Shown here in pieces: positions 8,553-18,591 of a DNA stretch of 64,000 bases. The notes below the pieces were generated by a model that saw nothing but the letters and a program-made list of their open reading frames with translations, made no database searches and was not told the origin of the DNA. A program made the translations under genes and the position numbers. The DNA lies in NCBI RefSeq assembly GCF_014297275.1, contig NZ_JACOQK010000001.1, positions 1,736,001 through 1,800,000 on the forward strand. Direction: 5' to 3'. Source of the stretch: Clostridium facile. Its GTDB lineage: Bacteria > Bacillota > Clostridia > Oscillospirales > Ruminococcaceae. Positions within the stretch are counted from its first letter, which is position 1. Each line of letters begins with the position of its first letter.

Positions 8553-9533
8553 ATGCAATTAAACGGAATTGATGTTTCCAAATGGCAAGGAACAATTGAT
8601 TTCAATCAGGTGAAATCCGCTGGAATCCAATTTGCGATTATCCGCGCTGGGTATGGGAAGGAGCTCAACCAAAAAGATCCCAAATTTGAGGAAAACTATT
8701 CCAATGCAAAAATTGCTGGAATTCCTGTTGGAAGTTATCTTTACAGTTATGCGACTTCTGTAGCCGATGCGGAAAAAGAAGCCGACGTATTTTTAGAATG
8801 GATCCAAAACAAACAATTTGAATACCCTGTTTATTTTGATATTGAAGATGAAAGCCAGGCATCTTTAAGCAGAGAATTATTAACGGATATTACCGTGGCA
8901 TTTTGCGAAAAAGTGGAACGAGCCGGATATTATGTAGGGATATACTCCAATAAGAACTGGTTAGTAAACAAACTGGATTATAATCGTATCAAACGGTTCA
9001 CTATCTGGCTGGCACAGTATGCTTCTTCCCCAAGTTATCCAGAACCATTTGATATATGGCAGTATACCAGCCAAGGTTCTGTCCCTGGAATTACTGGCGA
9101 TGTGGATATGAATGAATGTTATAAAGATTTTCCTTCGATTATTCGGGAATTAAAATTAAATGGATTTTATACGGAAACCCTGCCACAAACCAAATATAAA
9201 ATTGGGGATTTTGTCACTTATTCCAGTTGTTATCGCGCTTCTACGGATCCAATTTCGGAAGCCATCTATGTCAATGGAAGTGGTACAATTACCCGTATTA
9301 TTCCGACTGCCCGTAACCCTTATTTAATTGACAACGGTAAGTGCTGGGTAAACGATGGAGACATTCGCAGTGTTAATCAAAACAATACTAACCAAACTAT
9401 TTATACCGTAAAATCCGGCGACACATTAAGCGGGATTGCGGCACAATTTGGAACCACCTATCAACATCTGGCACAAATAAATGGAATCTCTAATCCAAAT
9501 TTAATTTATCCAGGGCAACAATTGAAAGTTTAA
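8553..9533 (+). CDS. GH25 lysozyme (muramidase) with SH3-like linker and C-terminal LysM
   Basis: A 326-residue GH25 muramidase that cleaves the MurNAc-GlcNAc bond of peptidoglycan. The catalytic domain (about 1-200) opens with LNGIDVSKWQG and carries the DxE pair at D96/E98 in YFDIEDE, with the late WQYTSQG element. Residues about 210-270 look like a small beta domain, and 282-326 is a clear LysM (YTVKSGDTL to YPGQQLKV). There is no signal peptide, as in phage endolysins and some autolysins, but no phage genes surround it. ATG at 8553 has AAGGAGG. A shared terminator separates it from the convergent AraC gene. Confidence 0.92.
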   Translation: MQLNGIDVSKWQGTIDFNQVKSAGIQFAIIRAGYGKELNQKDPKFEENYSNAKIAGIPVGSYLYSYATSVADAEKEADVFLEWIQNKQFEYPVYFDIEDESQASLSRELLTDITVAFCEKVERAGYYVGIYSNKNWLVNKLDYNRIKRFTIWLAQYASSPSYPEPFDIWQYTSQGSVPGITGDVDMNECYKDFPSIIRELKLNGFYTETLPQTKYKIGDFVTYSSCYRASTDPISEAIYVNGSGTITRIIPTARNPYLIDNGKCWVNDGDIRSVNQNNTNQTIYTVKSGDTLSGIAAQFGTTYQHLAQINGISNPNLIYPGQQLKV

Positions 9534-9535
9534 TG

Positions 9536-9568
9536 AAAAAGGACTCTGAAAAATTCAGAGTCCTCTTT
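9536..9568. terminator. Terminator between converging GH25 and AraC genes
   Basis: GGACTCTGAA (9541-9550) and TTCAGAGTCC (9554-9563) form a 10-bp stem. A-rich sequence on the left and T-rich on the right let it act in both directions. Confidence 0.85.
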
Positions 9569-9601
9569 CATTACGATTACTTAGTAGAAAAATCACCCAT
9601 T

Positions 9602-10600
9602 TCAATTTTCATTTTGTCCTTGCATTCCTTTCCGATATTGGGAAGGCGCAATGCCAAACCGTTTTTTAAACACTTTATTGAAATAATGGCTGTCGCTAAA
9701 ACCTACCAATTCCGATAATTCTGACATACTCAAATTTGTGTTTTGTAGTAATTCACAAGCATGATCCAATCGAAATTTACACACCAAATCAGAAAAACTC
9801 TGACCAGTATGTTTTTTTAATAATTTAGATATATAACTGGAAGAATAAGAAAACTGCTGTTCTAATTCATTTAATGTAATATCTTTACAATGTTCATTGA
9901 TATAAGCGATCATATCTGGAAGTACCGCTGTTTTTGAACGGATGTGCTCCTCAATATGGTGGTCAAAAGCATATTGGCGGGTGAGCAGCCCAAATAACAT
10001 GGATAATCCTGATTCCATAATTTTAATATAAAACGGTTGTTTATTGATATACTCATAAATAATTCCAGTTACTGTTTCATCAATCGAAGGATTATGGTGG
10101 GTTGGAAAATAAATATAATCTCTTGTCTGATTCATCTGATATAAATAATTGAAAAAGAATTCGCTTAAAAATTTATTGTCCGAAAGCAGTGACATCATCG
10201 AGGTCTCAAACAGCTTTTTGCTTAACATTACATTAAAGACACAATCAGTAGGTTCCATGATATACGGTGCATGTAGTACATTAGGATTTAATAATAGAAT
10301 ATCCCCTTGGTGAAGTTCTATTTCATGATCTTGAAAACGGTTGATACAGGTTCCATGGTAGACATAAATTAACTCAAAATAGGTATGATTATGGAAATAA
10401 GGAAGTTGTTTTGGAGGAACTTCATCCTGACTATGTATCAACACAGAAATCGTTTCCCCTTCTTTTAACATTCCTTCAATGGGAACTACATAAAATCCAG
10501 ACTGACTTACCTGATTATGAATCCACGTTTTCAATGAGTTTTTACTATTATATTGTTGGGTACGTTGTATTTCTTTTTGAATGTACATATCAAGATTCAC
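9602..10600 (-). CDS. AraC-family regulator divergent from GH106 rhamnosidase 1
   Basis: 332 residues. The N-terminal half has a cupin-like ligand-binding segment (FHNHTYFELIYVYHG, then HQGDILLLNPNVLHAP). The C-terminal about 100 residues hold two AraC helix-turn-helix motifs, ending with the family signature SQYRKGM. It is divergent from the GH106 gene at 10739, with a 138-bp shared promoter region containing repeats. It should therefore activate that gene in response to a sugar, presumably rhamnose or a rhamnosyl oligosaccharide (inference). It is a close paralogue of the 14205-15206 protein. Confidence 0.9.
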   Translation of the reverse strand: MNLDMYIQKEIQRTQQYNSKNSLKTWIHNQVSQSGFYVVPIEGMLKEGETISVLIHSQDEVPPKQLPYFHNHTYFELIYVYHGTCINRFQDHEIELHQGDILLLNPNVLHAPYIMEPTDCVFNVMLSKKLFETSMMSLLSDNKFLSEFFFNYLYQMNQTRDYIYFPTHHNPSIDETVTGIIYEYINKQPFYIKIMESGLSMLFGLLTRQYAFDHHIEEHIRSKTAVLPDMIAYINEHCKDITLNELEQQFSYSSSYISKLLKKHTGQSFSDLVCKFRLDHACELLQNTNLSMSELSELVGFSDSHYFNKVFKKRFGIAPSQYRKGMQGQNEN

Positions 10601-10624
10601 AAAAAATCACCACACTTATTTTAT

Positions 10625-10703
10625 ATTTTACCAAAAAGAACGTTTTTTTACCAGTTATTTTACCAAAAATAGCGTAGAATCACTTCTCTTTTCTTTTTAT
10701 ACT
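10625..10703 (+). promoter_or_regulatory. Direct repeats and promoter upstream of GH106 gene 1
   Basis: ATTTTACCAAAAA occurs at 10625-10637 and exactly again at 10657-10669, 32 bp apart (about three helical turns). A third TTTTACCA lies at 10646-10653. The downstream copy ends 5 bp before a weak -35 (TAGAAT, 10675-10680) paired with TATACT (10698-10703). This is the layout expected for AraC activator half-sites. Confidence 0.5.
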
Positions 10704-10738
10704 ATATATCATACTATAAATGAAAGGAAAAAGAAACT

Positions 10739-13700
10739 ATGAAGCAAAAAGTATTAAAAAAAATATCCGCAGCTGGTTTAGCTGGTTTAATTGCAGCTGT
10801 TTCGGTTACAGCAGCAATTCCCAGTGTTTCTGCTGCTGAAAGTGGAAATCCTACGTTTGCTACAGAATTTAAGGATCCATCTGGCACTGCAAAACCATTT
10901 ATCCGTTGGTGGGTTATGCCAGGTGCAATGACTGAACAGGAAACGAAACGAGAAATCCGCCAAATGGCTGAAGCCGGCTTTGGAGGAATTGAACTAGTAG
11001 CACTGTCTACAGTTGCGTCATTTGGTTCAGAAGGTTGGAATCAATGTATGCAATGGGCATTAGAAGAAGCTTTAGACTGTGGAATTCAGTTAGATTTTAC
11101 AATCGGGCAAGGTTGGCCAATAAAAACCCCAGCAATTACTGACAAAAATGATATTCGGACAGAACAAGGATTATTCTATAAAAATGTAGATTTTATTGCT
11201 ACTACTGGAAATATGGCATATACAGCAGATCAAATTCCATTTCCAGATGAGCAATTTGAAACAGAACGTCCTTATGAACTGGTCGCTGTTACTGCTGCCA
11301 AGCAGGTAGATGGTATTTATGACCCTAATAGTGCTATTGATATTACATCATCTATTACCGGAATGTCCGATAATACAGATGTTTCCAATGCCAGTTTAAA
11401 CTGGACTGCTCCGGAAGAAGGAAATTGGACAATTTTTTATTTATACCGTCAAGCAATTTCTACTGCTTCTAGCTGGGGTTCTTCTGACCCTGTAATCGAC
11501 CATTTTAGCAAAGACGCTACCCAAGCTGTTCTAGATTATTGGGAAAACACTGTAATGGCTGGCGACTTAAAAGGGTTATATGAACAAAATGGCGGCAATA
11601 TCTTCTGTGATTCCCTAGAATTAGGGCAAGCTACTAAAGACCAGTCCGCATTTTGGACGGCAAATCTGTTAGAAGAATTTAAAATGCGTCGTGGTTATGA
11701 TTTAACCCCATATCTTCCAGCAATCTTTATGGAAGGATTTTATCCTTACTATTCCCATACCAAAGGCGCTGATGCAGCTTCCGATTTTAATTTTGGTACA
11801 CAGGGCACCCAAATTAGAGAAGATTTTTACCAGACATTAACAGAATTATTTACCGAAAACCACGTTGCTGTCATTCGTGATTGGGCAAATACTCATAACA
11901 TGAAACTTCGCTATCAAGTATATGGGAACTGTATGGAAGTAACGGAAGCTTCCCTGGCAACTGATATTGTAGAAACTGAATCCTGGGGACATTTTGATAA
12001 TAAAGATATGTACCGTACCCAAAGTGGTGTAGTACATATGACGGGCAGCAATATCTACTCCACAGAGTCCTCTGCTGTTAAAAATCTAGGTTGGGCACAA
12101 ACTTGGACGGGCTCTCACCGTTCCGACAAAGAACTAGATGAAAACGGATATTATTGGCCAACCGATGGTACAAACTACGTTTATCCAGGCGGAGACGACA
12201 ATCTGGCAGGTGCAGATGTGATCAATGAAGATGCAGGTTTACTGTATCATTATAACCGTGAACTTGCAACTGGTGTTAACCGTATTGTTATGCACGGATT
12301 TTCATATAAGTCCTCTCTTATGCAGCAATGGCCTGGAGATTCCTTTATGTCCATGGCTGGATTCCCAAATGAATGGGATGACAAAACACCAATGTGGAAC
12401 CATATTGACCAAATGACAGATTATTTGGCACGCACCCAATATGTGATGCAAAAAGGCCAAGCTGATATTGATTTGGCTATTTACCGTAAAGCAAATTACG
12501 AACGCAGCGAAGGGTTTGACTGGGCTTTAAACGAACTTGAAAAAGCCGGATATACTTACGATTTTGCCGCACCAGCTTTATTGGATTTAGATAACGCCGT
12601 TACATCTACTGTAAATGGAAAAACAGTTCTGGCTGCTGATGGCCCTTCTTATAAAGCGCTGATATTAGACCAACGATATTTAGTAACAGAAGGTCAAGAA
12701 AAAGATGGACTTACTGCATCCAGCATGCCAGTGGCTACAGCAGAAAAAATCTTGAACTACGCAAAAGCTGGCTTACCAATTGTTATTGTTGGAGAAGCTC
12801 CAAGCAAAGTGGGCTCCTTCTGTGGCTCTGATGAAGCAATGAATGCTGAAAACGCTAAGCTTGCTGAAATTATGGCTGAAATTGAAGCACTGTCAACAAC
12901 AAAAATTGTTGCTACAAAAGATAATGTCCCTGCTGCATTATCTGAACTAGGGGTATCGTCTGATGTACAGAAAGATAATGATTCCGCCTTATTAAACTTC
13001 CATCGTACCGATGCAGATGCTGATTATTATTATCTCTATAATTCTGATTTGAATGAAGAAATTTCCCAAACTATTTCTTTACAGGGAGAAGGCACTCCTT
13101 ACTTCTTGGATCCATGGTCCGGTGAAATCACCCAAATCGCAGAATATACACAGGAAGATGGCAAAACTACAATCTCTGTTGACTTAAAAGCAAATGAGAA
13201 CATGCTTATTGCTCTGGCAAAAGATACTTGGACTGGCGCTTCCGCAAATGGAAACCATATTACCAAAACCAATGCTGATTCTGTGGGATACCAAGATGGT
13301 ACTCTTGTTGCTAGAACATCCAAACAAGGAAACTACACATTTGACTTCAGCAATGGCACCTCTAGTACCGTTGAAATAAATGCTGCTCAACAACCTATTA
13401 CTTTGAACCACTGGACAATGAATTTGGAATCCTGGTCTGCTGGTGATACTGCTTTGGAAACCAAAAAAGAAAATTTAGGCCCATATGAATTGGATGAATT
13501 AGTACCTTGGAACGAAATTGAAGGTTTAGAGGATGTAGCAGGCGTTGCTACCTACAATACTTCCTTTGAGCTAGAAAACGGCTGGGAACAAGGGCAAGGC
13601 GCTATGATTTCCTTTACCAGAGTATCTGATACCATGAAATTAAAGGTAAATGGTACTGAAGTACCAGTTAACCAGCTTTCCAATACTATTGACATTGGAA

Positions 13701-14041
13701 AGTACCTAGTAAAAGGTACAAACAATATTACAGTAGAGGTTACCTCCAATCTAGCAAACATCAAAACAGAACGCACTCAGGAATTTGGTATTATTGGTGA
13801 TGTAACAGTTACTCCATATGTACAAACTACCTTAGAAGTTCCTGAACCAGAACAACCAACCCCAAGCGAACCTTCCAATCCATCCACTCCTTCTGAAACT
13901 CCATCAGAAACTCCTTCCAATCCTTCTACCCCATCTACTTCCACTCCAACCACAGGGGATATGGCATTCCCAGCATTGATCGTTGCATTAGGGGCTGCTG
14001 GCGCTACTGCTCTGGTTATTGCAAAACGGAAAAAACATTAA
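10739..14041 (+). CDS. Secreted, wall-anchored GH106-type alpha-L-rhamnosidase 1
   Basis: 1100 residues. A signal peptide (about 1-33, ending SVSAAES) is followed by a GH106-type start: FKDPSGTAKPFIRWWVMPG, then EIRQMAEAGFGGIELV, and a segment ending IGQGWPIKTP. GH106 enzymes remove alpha-L-rhamnose from pectic and other glycans by an inverting mechanism. The catalytic part spans about 40-850, with beta-sandwich domains to about 1040. A Pro/Ser/Thr-rich linker leads to PTTGD, a hydrophobic helix and RKKH, a wall-sorting tail with a non-canonical TGD motif. It is controlled by the divergent AraC. The last 620 bp are shared almost exactly with the gene at 15349. Confidence 0.88.
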   Translation: MKQKVLKKISAAGLAGLIAAVSVTAAIPSVSAAESGNPTFATEFKDPSGTAKPFIRWWVMPGAMTEQETKREIRQMAEAGFGGIELVALSTVASFGSEGWNQCMQWALEEALDCGIQLDFTIGQGWPIKTPAITDKNDIRTEQGLFYKNVDFIATTGNMAYTADQIPFPDEQFETERPYELVAVTAAKQVDGIYDPNSAIDITSSITGMSDNTDVSNASLNWTAPEEGNWTIFYLYRQAISTASSWGSSDPVIDHFSKDATQAVLDYWENTVMAGDLKGLYEQNGGNIFCDSLELGQATKDQSAFWTANLLEEFKMRRGYDLTPYLPAIFMEGFYPYYSHTKGADAASDFNFGTQGTQIREDFYQTLTELFTENHVAVIRDWANTHNMKLRYQVYGNCMEVTEASLATDIVETESWGHFDNKDMYRTQSGVVHMTGSNIYSTESSAVKNLGWAQTWTGSHRSDKELDENGYYWPTDGTNYVYPGGDDNLAGADVINEDAGLLYHYNRELATGVNRIVMHGFSYKSSLMQQWPGDSFMSMAGFPNEWDDKTPMWNHIDQMTDYLARTQYVMQKGQADIDLAIYRKANYERSEGFDWALNELEKAGYTYDFAAPALLDLDNAVTSTVNGKTVLAADGPSYKALILDQRYLVTEGQEKDGLTASSMPVATAEKILNYAKAGLPIVIVGEAPSKVGSFCGSDEAMNAENAKLAEIMAEIEALSTTKIVATKDNVPAALSELGVSSDVQKDNDSALLNFHRTDADADYYYLYNSDLNEEISQTISLQGEGTPYFLDPWSGEITQIAEYTQEDGKTTISVDLKANENMLIALAKDTWTGASANGNHITKTNADSVGYQDGTLVARTSKQGNYTFDFSNGTSSTVEINAAQQPITLNHWTMNLESWSAGDTALETKKENLGPYELDELVPWNEIEGLEDVAGVATYNTSFELENGWEQGQGAMISFTRVSDTMKLKVNGTEVPVNQLSNTIDIGKYLVKGTNNITVEVTSNLANIKTERTQEFGIIGDVTVTPYVQTTLEVPEPEQPTPSEPSNPSTPSETPSETPSNPSTPSTSTPTTGDMAFPALIVALGAAGATALVIAKRKKH

Positions 14042-14120
14042 TTTTAAGTTGTACAGTAAAAGGTACAACATTTAACCTATCAAAAAACCACCAGTTTTTT
14101 AAGACTGGTGGTTTTTCTAT
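13501..14120 (+). repeat. Long direct repeat, copy 1 (3' end of GH106 gene 1)
   Basis: It matches 18051-18670 at a constant offset of 4550 bp with no gaps. I counted 23 differences in the 541 coding bases (about 96% identity), all transitions. The repeat runs through the stop codon, a 3' UTR hairpin and the terminator, then stops abruptly. Confidence 0.9.
14049..14117 (+). terminator. 3' UTR hairpin plus terminator of GH106 gene 1
   Basis: GTTGTAC/GTACAAC (14049-14055, 14064-14070) forms a small stem. A terminator follows with arms ACCACCAGT (14087-14095) and ACTGGTGGT (14104-14112) and a T-run. Confidence 0.88.
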
Positions 14121-14204
14121 TTACTTTCTTGCCTATTTCATACAAATTTATATAGAGTTTATCAGCCATTCAATGCTTTTCGTCCTTCATCCCTATATGA
14201 ACAC

Positions 14205-15206
14205 CTATGATTCATTCTGCATCCCTTTTCGATATTGGGAAGGGGCAACTCCAAACCGCTTTTTAAATACCTTGTTCAAATAATTACTGTCATTAAAGCC
14301 TATCTGTTCTGCTATTTCAGTCATATCCAAATTCGTTGTCTGTAATAATTCCTTAGCGTGGTCCAGCTTAAAATTGTGGACAATTTCAGAAAACGTTTTA
14401 CCGGTATGTTGTTTCATCAACCGTGAAATATGCCCCGATGAATAATTAAAATGATCCTGTACTTCTGTTAGTGTGACACTTTTATAATTTTGGGCAATGT
14501 ATGCAATAATATCTGGCAGTAAACTATTTTGTCCCAAATTATTTTGGTCAATATGGTTGGTTTCGATATATTGGCGGGACAAATAAGCAAATAGGATCAC
14601 CAAATATGATTGGACAACTTTATGGTACCCTGGTTTTTTGCTCAAATACTCCCCTATCATGCTAGTAATCGTATCTTGAATTTGATGGTTTTGAAAACTA
14701 TCAAAATACATATAATCCTTGGTTTTATTCATCTGGTAGAAATAGTTGACAAAAAAATTGCTCATCAATTTATTATCCGATAATAGCTGCCACATAGAAC
14801 CTTCAAATAGGGACTTGCTTAGCATAATATTAAAGACGCAGTCATTCTCCTCTGTAGTATATAAATGATGGATAATCGTAGGATTTAATAAAAGGATGTC
14901 ACCTTGATGAAGTTGGATAACAGCATCCTGGAACTGGTTGAAACATCCTCCACGATAAACATAAACCATCTCAAAATAATCATGGTTATGCCATAGTATC
15001 TGTTTTGGTTTGTGCATTCTTTTGCAAGTTTTTCCATGTAATAGGATAACAATATCACGGTCAAGTCCTTTGGATATCCCATCAAATGGAATCGTATAAA
15101 ATCCCTGTTGGTCTAATTGCAACTGTCTTTTTTCTTTTACCTTCGGGTCAAATAAAATATGGGCTGCACGTTTATATTCTGCTTGTAAGTATTGGTTAAG
15201 ATCCAT
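14205..15206 (-). CDS. AraC-family regulator divergent from GH106 rhamnosidase 2
   Basis: 333 residues, colinear with the 9602-10600 protein: cupin part with WHNHDYFEMVYVYRGG and HQGDILLLNPTIIHH, then two HTH motifs and the ending SQYRKGM. The DNA-binding half is more conserved between the two than the sugar-sensing half, so they may answer to different ligands (inference). It lies between the two GH106 genes, divergent from the second. ATG at 15206 follows TGAGGA. Confidence 0.9.
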   Translation of the reverse strand: MDLNQYLQAEYKRAAHILFDPKVKEKRQLQLDQQGFYTIPFDGISKGLDRDIVILLHGKTCKRMHKPKQILWHNHDYFEMVYVYRGGCFNQFQDAVIQLHQGDILLLNPTIIHHLYTTEENDCVFNIMLSKSLFEGSMWQLLSDNKLMSNFFVNYFYQMNKTKDYMYFDSFQNHQIQDTITSMIGEYLSKKPGYHKVVQSYLVILFAYLSRQYIETNHIDQNNLGQNSLLPDIIAYIAQNYKSVTLTEVQDHFNYSSGHISRLMKQHTGKTFSEIVHNFKLDHAKELLQTTNLDMTEIAEQIGFNDSNYLNKVFKKRFGVAPSQYRKGMQNES

Positions 15207-15230
15207 AAAAAATCCTCATATCTTTCTCTA

Positions 15231-15321
15231 TTTTCACCATATAAATCATCAAATTACCAAATTGGTTGTGTTTTCATTACATGGAATCCTTTCAATAAAT
15301 TCATTACACTATTAGTATAAC
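15231..15321 (+). promoter_or_regulatory. Promoter region of GH106 gene 2
   Basis: The -10 TATAAC (15316-15321) has only a weak -35 near 15291. TCACCA (15234-15239) and TTACCA (15254-15259) lie 20 bp apart, similar to the TTACCA spacing seen before GH106 gene 1. ACCAAATTGGT (15256-15266) is a perfect palindrome. Arms ATCCTTTC and GAAAGGAT flank the -10. Assignment to AraC binding is tentative. Confidence 0.35.
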
Positions 15322-15348
15322 ATTTATGGAAAGGATTGAAAATCAAAA

Positions 15349-18300
15349 ATGAAGAAAAAATTTGTGAAACGGGTTTCTTGCATCACACTAGCGGCGGCTT
15401 TGTCGTTTAGTATGCTTGGCAATACCATTCCAGCAACCGCTGAGTCAGAAACCCAAACAACCTCATTTGCAGAACAGTTCCAAAATCCAGGAGGCTCATC
15501 AAAACCTTATGCTCGTTGGTGGATCTGCCCTGGTATCATGACAGAAGAAGAGACACGTCGGGAAATCCGCACCATGGCAGAAGGCGGATTTGGTGGGTTA
15601 GAGCTTGTTGGAATGGATTTAACAACTGTTCCCTTTGGAAGCGATGAATGGAATCAAACGATGAAATGGGCATTGGACGAAGCAATTAAATGTGGGATTA
15701 CCCTGGATTTCACCTTGAGCCAAATGTGGCCTTTATCCGTACCGGCTATCACCGATGTAAACGACACCAGGTTAGAACAAGGGTTATTTTATAAGGATGT
15801 TGCCTTTACCGCAACCGATAACCAAATGGTATACCAGGAAAATAGCCTGCCCATTCCAGATGGAAATTTTGATACTGAAATGGAAAGCGAACTGGTTGCA
15901 GTAACAGCTGCTCAAAAACAATCAGATGGGTCTTATGATTCTACTACAGCAATTGATCTGATGAAAGATCAGAACGCCACAATCGACCAAACTGCTGGAA
16001 CCATTACATGGACTGCACCAAAAGAAGGAGACTGGACAATATTTTATATTTATCGGCAATCTACAGGGGTTATGGCAAAAGCAGGTGGAACTTATGTAAT
16101 TGACCATACCAGCAAAGAGGCAACCCAGGCATTAATTGACTGTTGGGAAGAAGGGTTCCGAAAAGATCCTGAATTACAAGCCTTGTATGAAAAAAATGGA
16201 GGCAGTGTATATGCTGATTCATTAGAATTAGGTAACCAGAAAAAACCTGAAGCTGCTATGTGGACAAAAGATTTACTGGAAGAATTCCAAACCCGTCGCG
16301 GATATGATTTAACACCATATTTACCAGCAATATTTATGGACAATTTTTATCCTTATTATGCCCACAAAAATACAATAGATAGTAACTCACATTTTGATTT
16401 TAACGAGGTTGGCTATCAGGTAAGGATGGATTTTTTCAAAACATTAACCGAATTATACAACGAAAACCATCTTTCCACGTTAGCAGAATGGGCCCACAGC
16501 CATAACATGACATTACGCTATCAGGGCAGTTATAATTCTCCCTTTGAAATTACTGATTCTGTTTTAAATGTAGATATTTCAGAAACAGAATCCTGGAATA
16601 TGCATGACACCCGTGATGGATACCGTTTACAAAGTGGCGCCGTCCATATGAAAGGCGACCAAATATATTCCACTGAATCCTCAGCTCTATCTGGATTGGC
16701 ATGGAGGCAAACCTGGACAGGTTCCTACACTCAGGGAATCGACGGATACCCCAATAATAACGATTCCGCAGACGGAACTTCTTTAGATGTTGGTTTGTTG
16801 ACCTATTTGAACCGCGAATTTGCTACTGGAGTCAATCGAGTAGTCATGCATGGATTTTCTTATAAATCAGATCAAACCAATTCCTGGCCTGGAGACTCTG
16901 GAATGTCGGATAAAGCTGGTTTTCCAAACGAATGGGATGATAAAACTCCATTGTGGCAGCATGTCAATGCAATGACCGATTATTTATCTAGAATACAGTT
17001 TGTTTTACAACAGGGACAGGGAAATATTGATCTGGCACTCTACCGTTACAATTATTATGATACATCAAGTCTATTAGATGCTGATTTAAATGCATTAGAA
17101 TCCAACGGATATTCCTACGATTATGTTTCTCCTACTGTTTTAAATATGGACAACGCTGTTGTATCCATACAAAATGGTCAGCCTGTTTTAGCTGCGGATG
17201 GCCCTTCTTATAAAGCATTGGTAATCGACCAACGGTTAAACGCAGATACCGGTGAACAGAAAACCTGCGATATGCCTTTGGAAACTGCCAAAAAAATCCT
17301 AGATTACGCAGAAGCTGGATTGCCTGTTATCATTCTTGGTGATGTACCAACTAGTGTGGGTAGCTATGGCGGTAGTGTTGAGAAAATGAATCAGCAAAAT
17401 GCTCAGTTAGCACAGGTGATGCAGGAACTATGCAGTCTGGATAGTGTTATTTTACTTTCCAATTCCAATCGCGAAAACCTGGTTGCTACACTAAAACAGA
17501 TTTCGATTACCCCAGACGCAACTCCAAATCAGCCTTCTACCAATTTGTTCTATCACCGCAGTGATGAAAATGTAGAATATTACTATGCTTACAATAATAG
17601 TTTAAAAGAAAGCTGTACCCAATCTGTCACATTTGAAGGGGAAGGTATTCCATACCAGTTAGATCCATGGTCTGGTGAAATTAGTCCAATTGCTCAATAT
17701 GAACAAAAAGATGGCAAAACCATTCTTGAAGTCTCATTACAGCCAAATGATAATATGTTGATTGCCATCGCAAAAGAAGGTTGGAACGATACTACCCCGC
17801 AAAACCATATTGTATCATCAGATGTCCCAGTAGTGTATGATGAAAATGGAAATCTAGTAGCACGGACAACAGAACAAAACAGCTATTCCTTTACCAATCA
17901 AAATGGAGATATTACCTCAATTCAGGTAGAAGCAGCAGAGGAACCGCTCCAATTAAATCAATGGACCATGCAAATAGAATCCTGGACACCGGGCGAAACT
18001 CCACTGGAAACCAACAAAGAGATTTTAGGGCCATATCAATTGGATCAATTAGTACCTTGGAACGAAATTGAAGGTTTAGAGGATGTAGCAGGTGTTGCTA
18101 CCTACAATACTTCTTTTGAACTGGAAAACGGCTGGGAACAAGGGCAAGGCGCTATGATTTCCTTTACCAGAGTATCTGATACCATGAAATTAAAGGTAAA
18201 TGGTACTGAAGTACCAGTCAACCAGCTTTCCAATACTGTTGATATTGGAAAATACCTGGTAAAAGGTACAAACAACATTACGGTAGAGGTTACCTCCAAC

Positions 18301-18591
18301 CTGGCAAACATTAAAACAGAACGCACCCAGGAATTTGGTGTCATCGGTGATGTAACAGTTACTCCATATGTACAAACTACCCTAGAAATTCCTGAACCAG
18401 AACAACCAACCCCAAGCGAATCTTCCAATCCATCCACTCCTTCTGAAACTCCATCAGAAACTCCTTTCAATCCTTCTACCCCATCTACTTCCACTCCAAC
18501 CACAGGGGATATGGCATTCCCAGCATTGATCGTTGCATTAGGGGCTGCTGGCGCTACTGCTCTGGTTATCGCAAAACGGAAAAAACATTAA
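15349..18591 (+). CDS. Secreted, wall-anchored GH106-type alpha-L-rhamnosidase 2
   Basis: 1080 residues, a paralogue of the 10739 gene with the same order: signal peptide (about 1-32), GH106-type catalytic region (FQNPGGSSKPYARWWICPG; EIRTMAEGGFGGLELVG), beta-sandwich C-terminal domains, Pro/Ser/Thr linker, PTTGD sorting tail. The catalytic halves differ widely, while the last 180 residues are almost the same. This suggests different substrate linkages on a shared surface-attachment module. It is expected on the cell wall, releasing rhamnose for the ABC importer. The start is ATG at 15349 after AAAGGATTG. It is probably regulated by the AraC protein at 14205. Confidence 0.88.
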   Translation: MKKKFVKRVSCITLAAALSFSMLGNTIPATAESETQTTSFAEQFQNPGGSSKPYARWWICPGIMTEEETRREIRTMAEGGFGGLELVGMDLTTVPFGSDEWNQTMKWALDEAIKCGITLDFTLSQMWPLSVPAITDVNDTRLEQGLFYKDVAFTATDNQMVYQENSLPIPDGNFDTEMESELVAVTAAQKQSDGSYDSTTAIDLMKDQNATIDQTAGTITWTAPKEGDWTIFYIYRQSTGVMAKAGGTYVIDHTSKEATQALIDCWEEGFRKDPELQALYEKNGGSVYADSLELGNQKKPEAAMWTKDLLEEFQTRRGYDLTPYLPAIFMDNFYPYYAHKNTIDSNSHFDFNEVGYQVRMDFFKTLTELYNENHLSTLAEWAHSHNMTLRYQGSYNSPFEITDSVLNVDISETESWNMHDTRDGYRLQSGAVHMKGDQIYSTESSALSGLAWRQTWTGSYTQGIDGYPNNNDSADGTSLDVGLLTYLNREFATGVNRVVMHGFSYKSDQTNSWPGDSGMSDKAGFPNEWDDKTPLWQHVNAMTDYLSRIQFVLQQGQGNIDLALYRYNYYDTSSLLDADLNALESNGYSYDYVSPTVLNMDNAVVSIQNGQPVLAADGPSYKALVIDQRLNADTGEQKTCDMPLETAKKILDYAEAGLPVIILGDVPTSVGSYGGSVEKMNQQNAQLAQVMQELCSLDSVILLSNSNRENLVATLKQISITPDATPNQPSTNLFYHRSDENVEYYYAYNNSLKESCTQSVTFEGEGIPYQLDPWSGEISPIAQYEQKDGKTILEVSLQPNDNMLIAIAKEGWNDTTPQNHIVSSDVPVVYDENGNLVARTTEQNSYSFTNQNGDITSIQVEAAEEPLQLNQWTMQIESWTPGETPLETNKEILGPYQLDQLVPWNEIEGLEDVAGVATYNTSFELENGWEQGQGAMISFTRVSDTMKLKVNGTEVPVNQLSNTVDIGKYLVKGTNNITVEVTSNLANIKTERTQEFGVIGDVTVTPYVQTTLEIPEPEQPTPSESSNPSTPSETPSETPFNPSTPSTSTPTTGDMAFPALIVALGAAGATALVIAKRKKH

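Noticed and set aside
18102..18503. Long minus-strand open frame opposite the 3' end of GH106 gene 2
   Set aside because: It is antisense to the repetitive linker and has no ribosome site. The same frame is broken in copy 1, and the plus-strand protein is clear.
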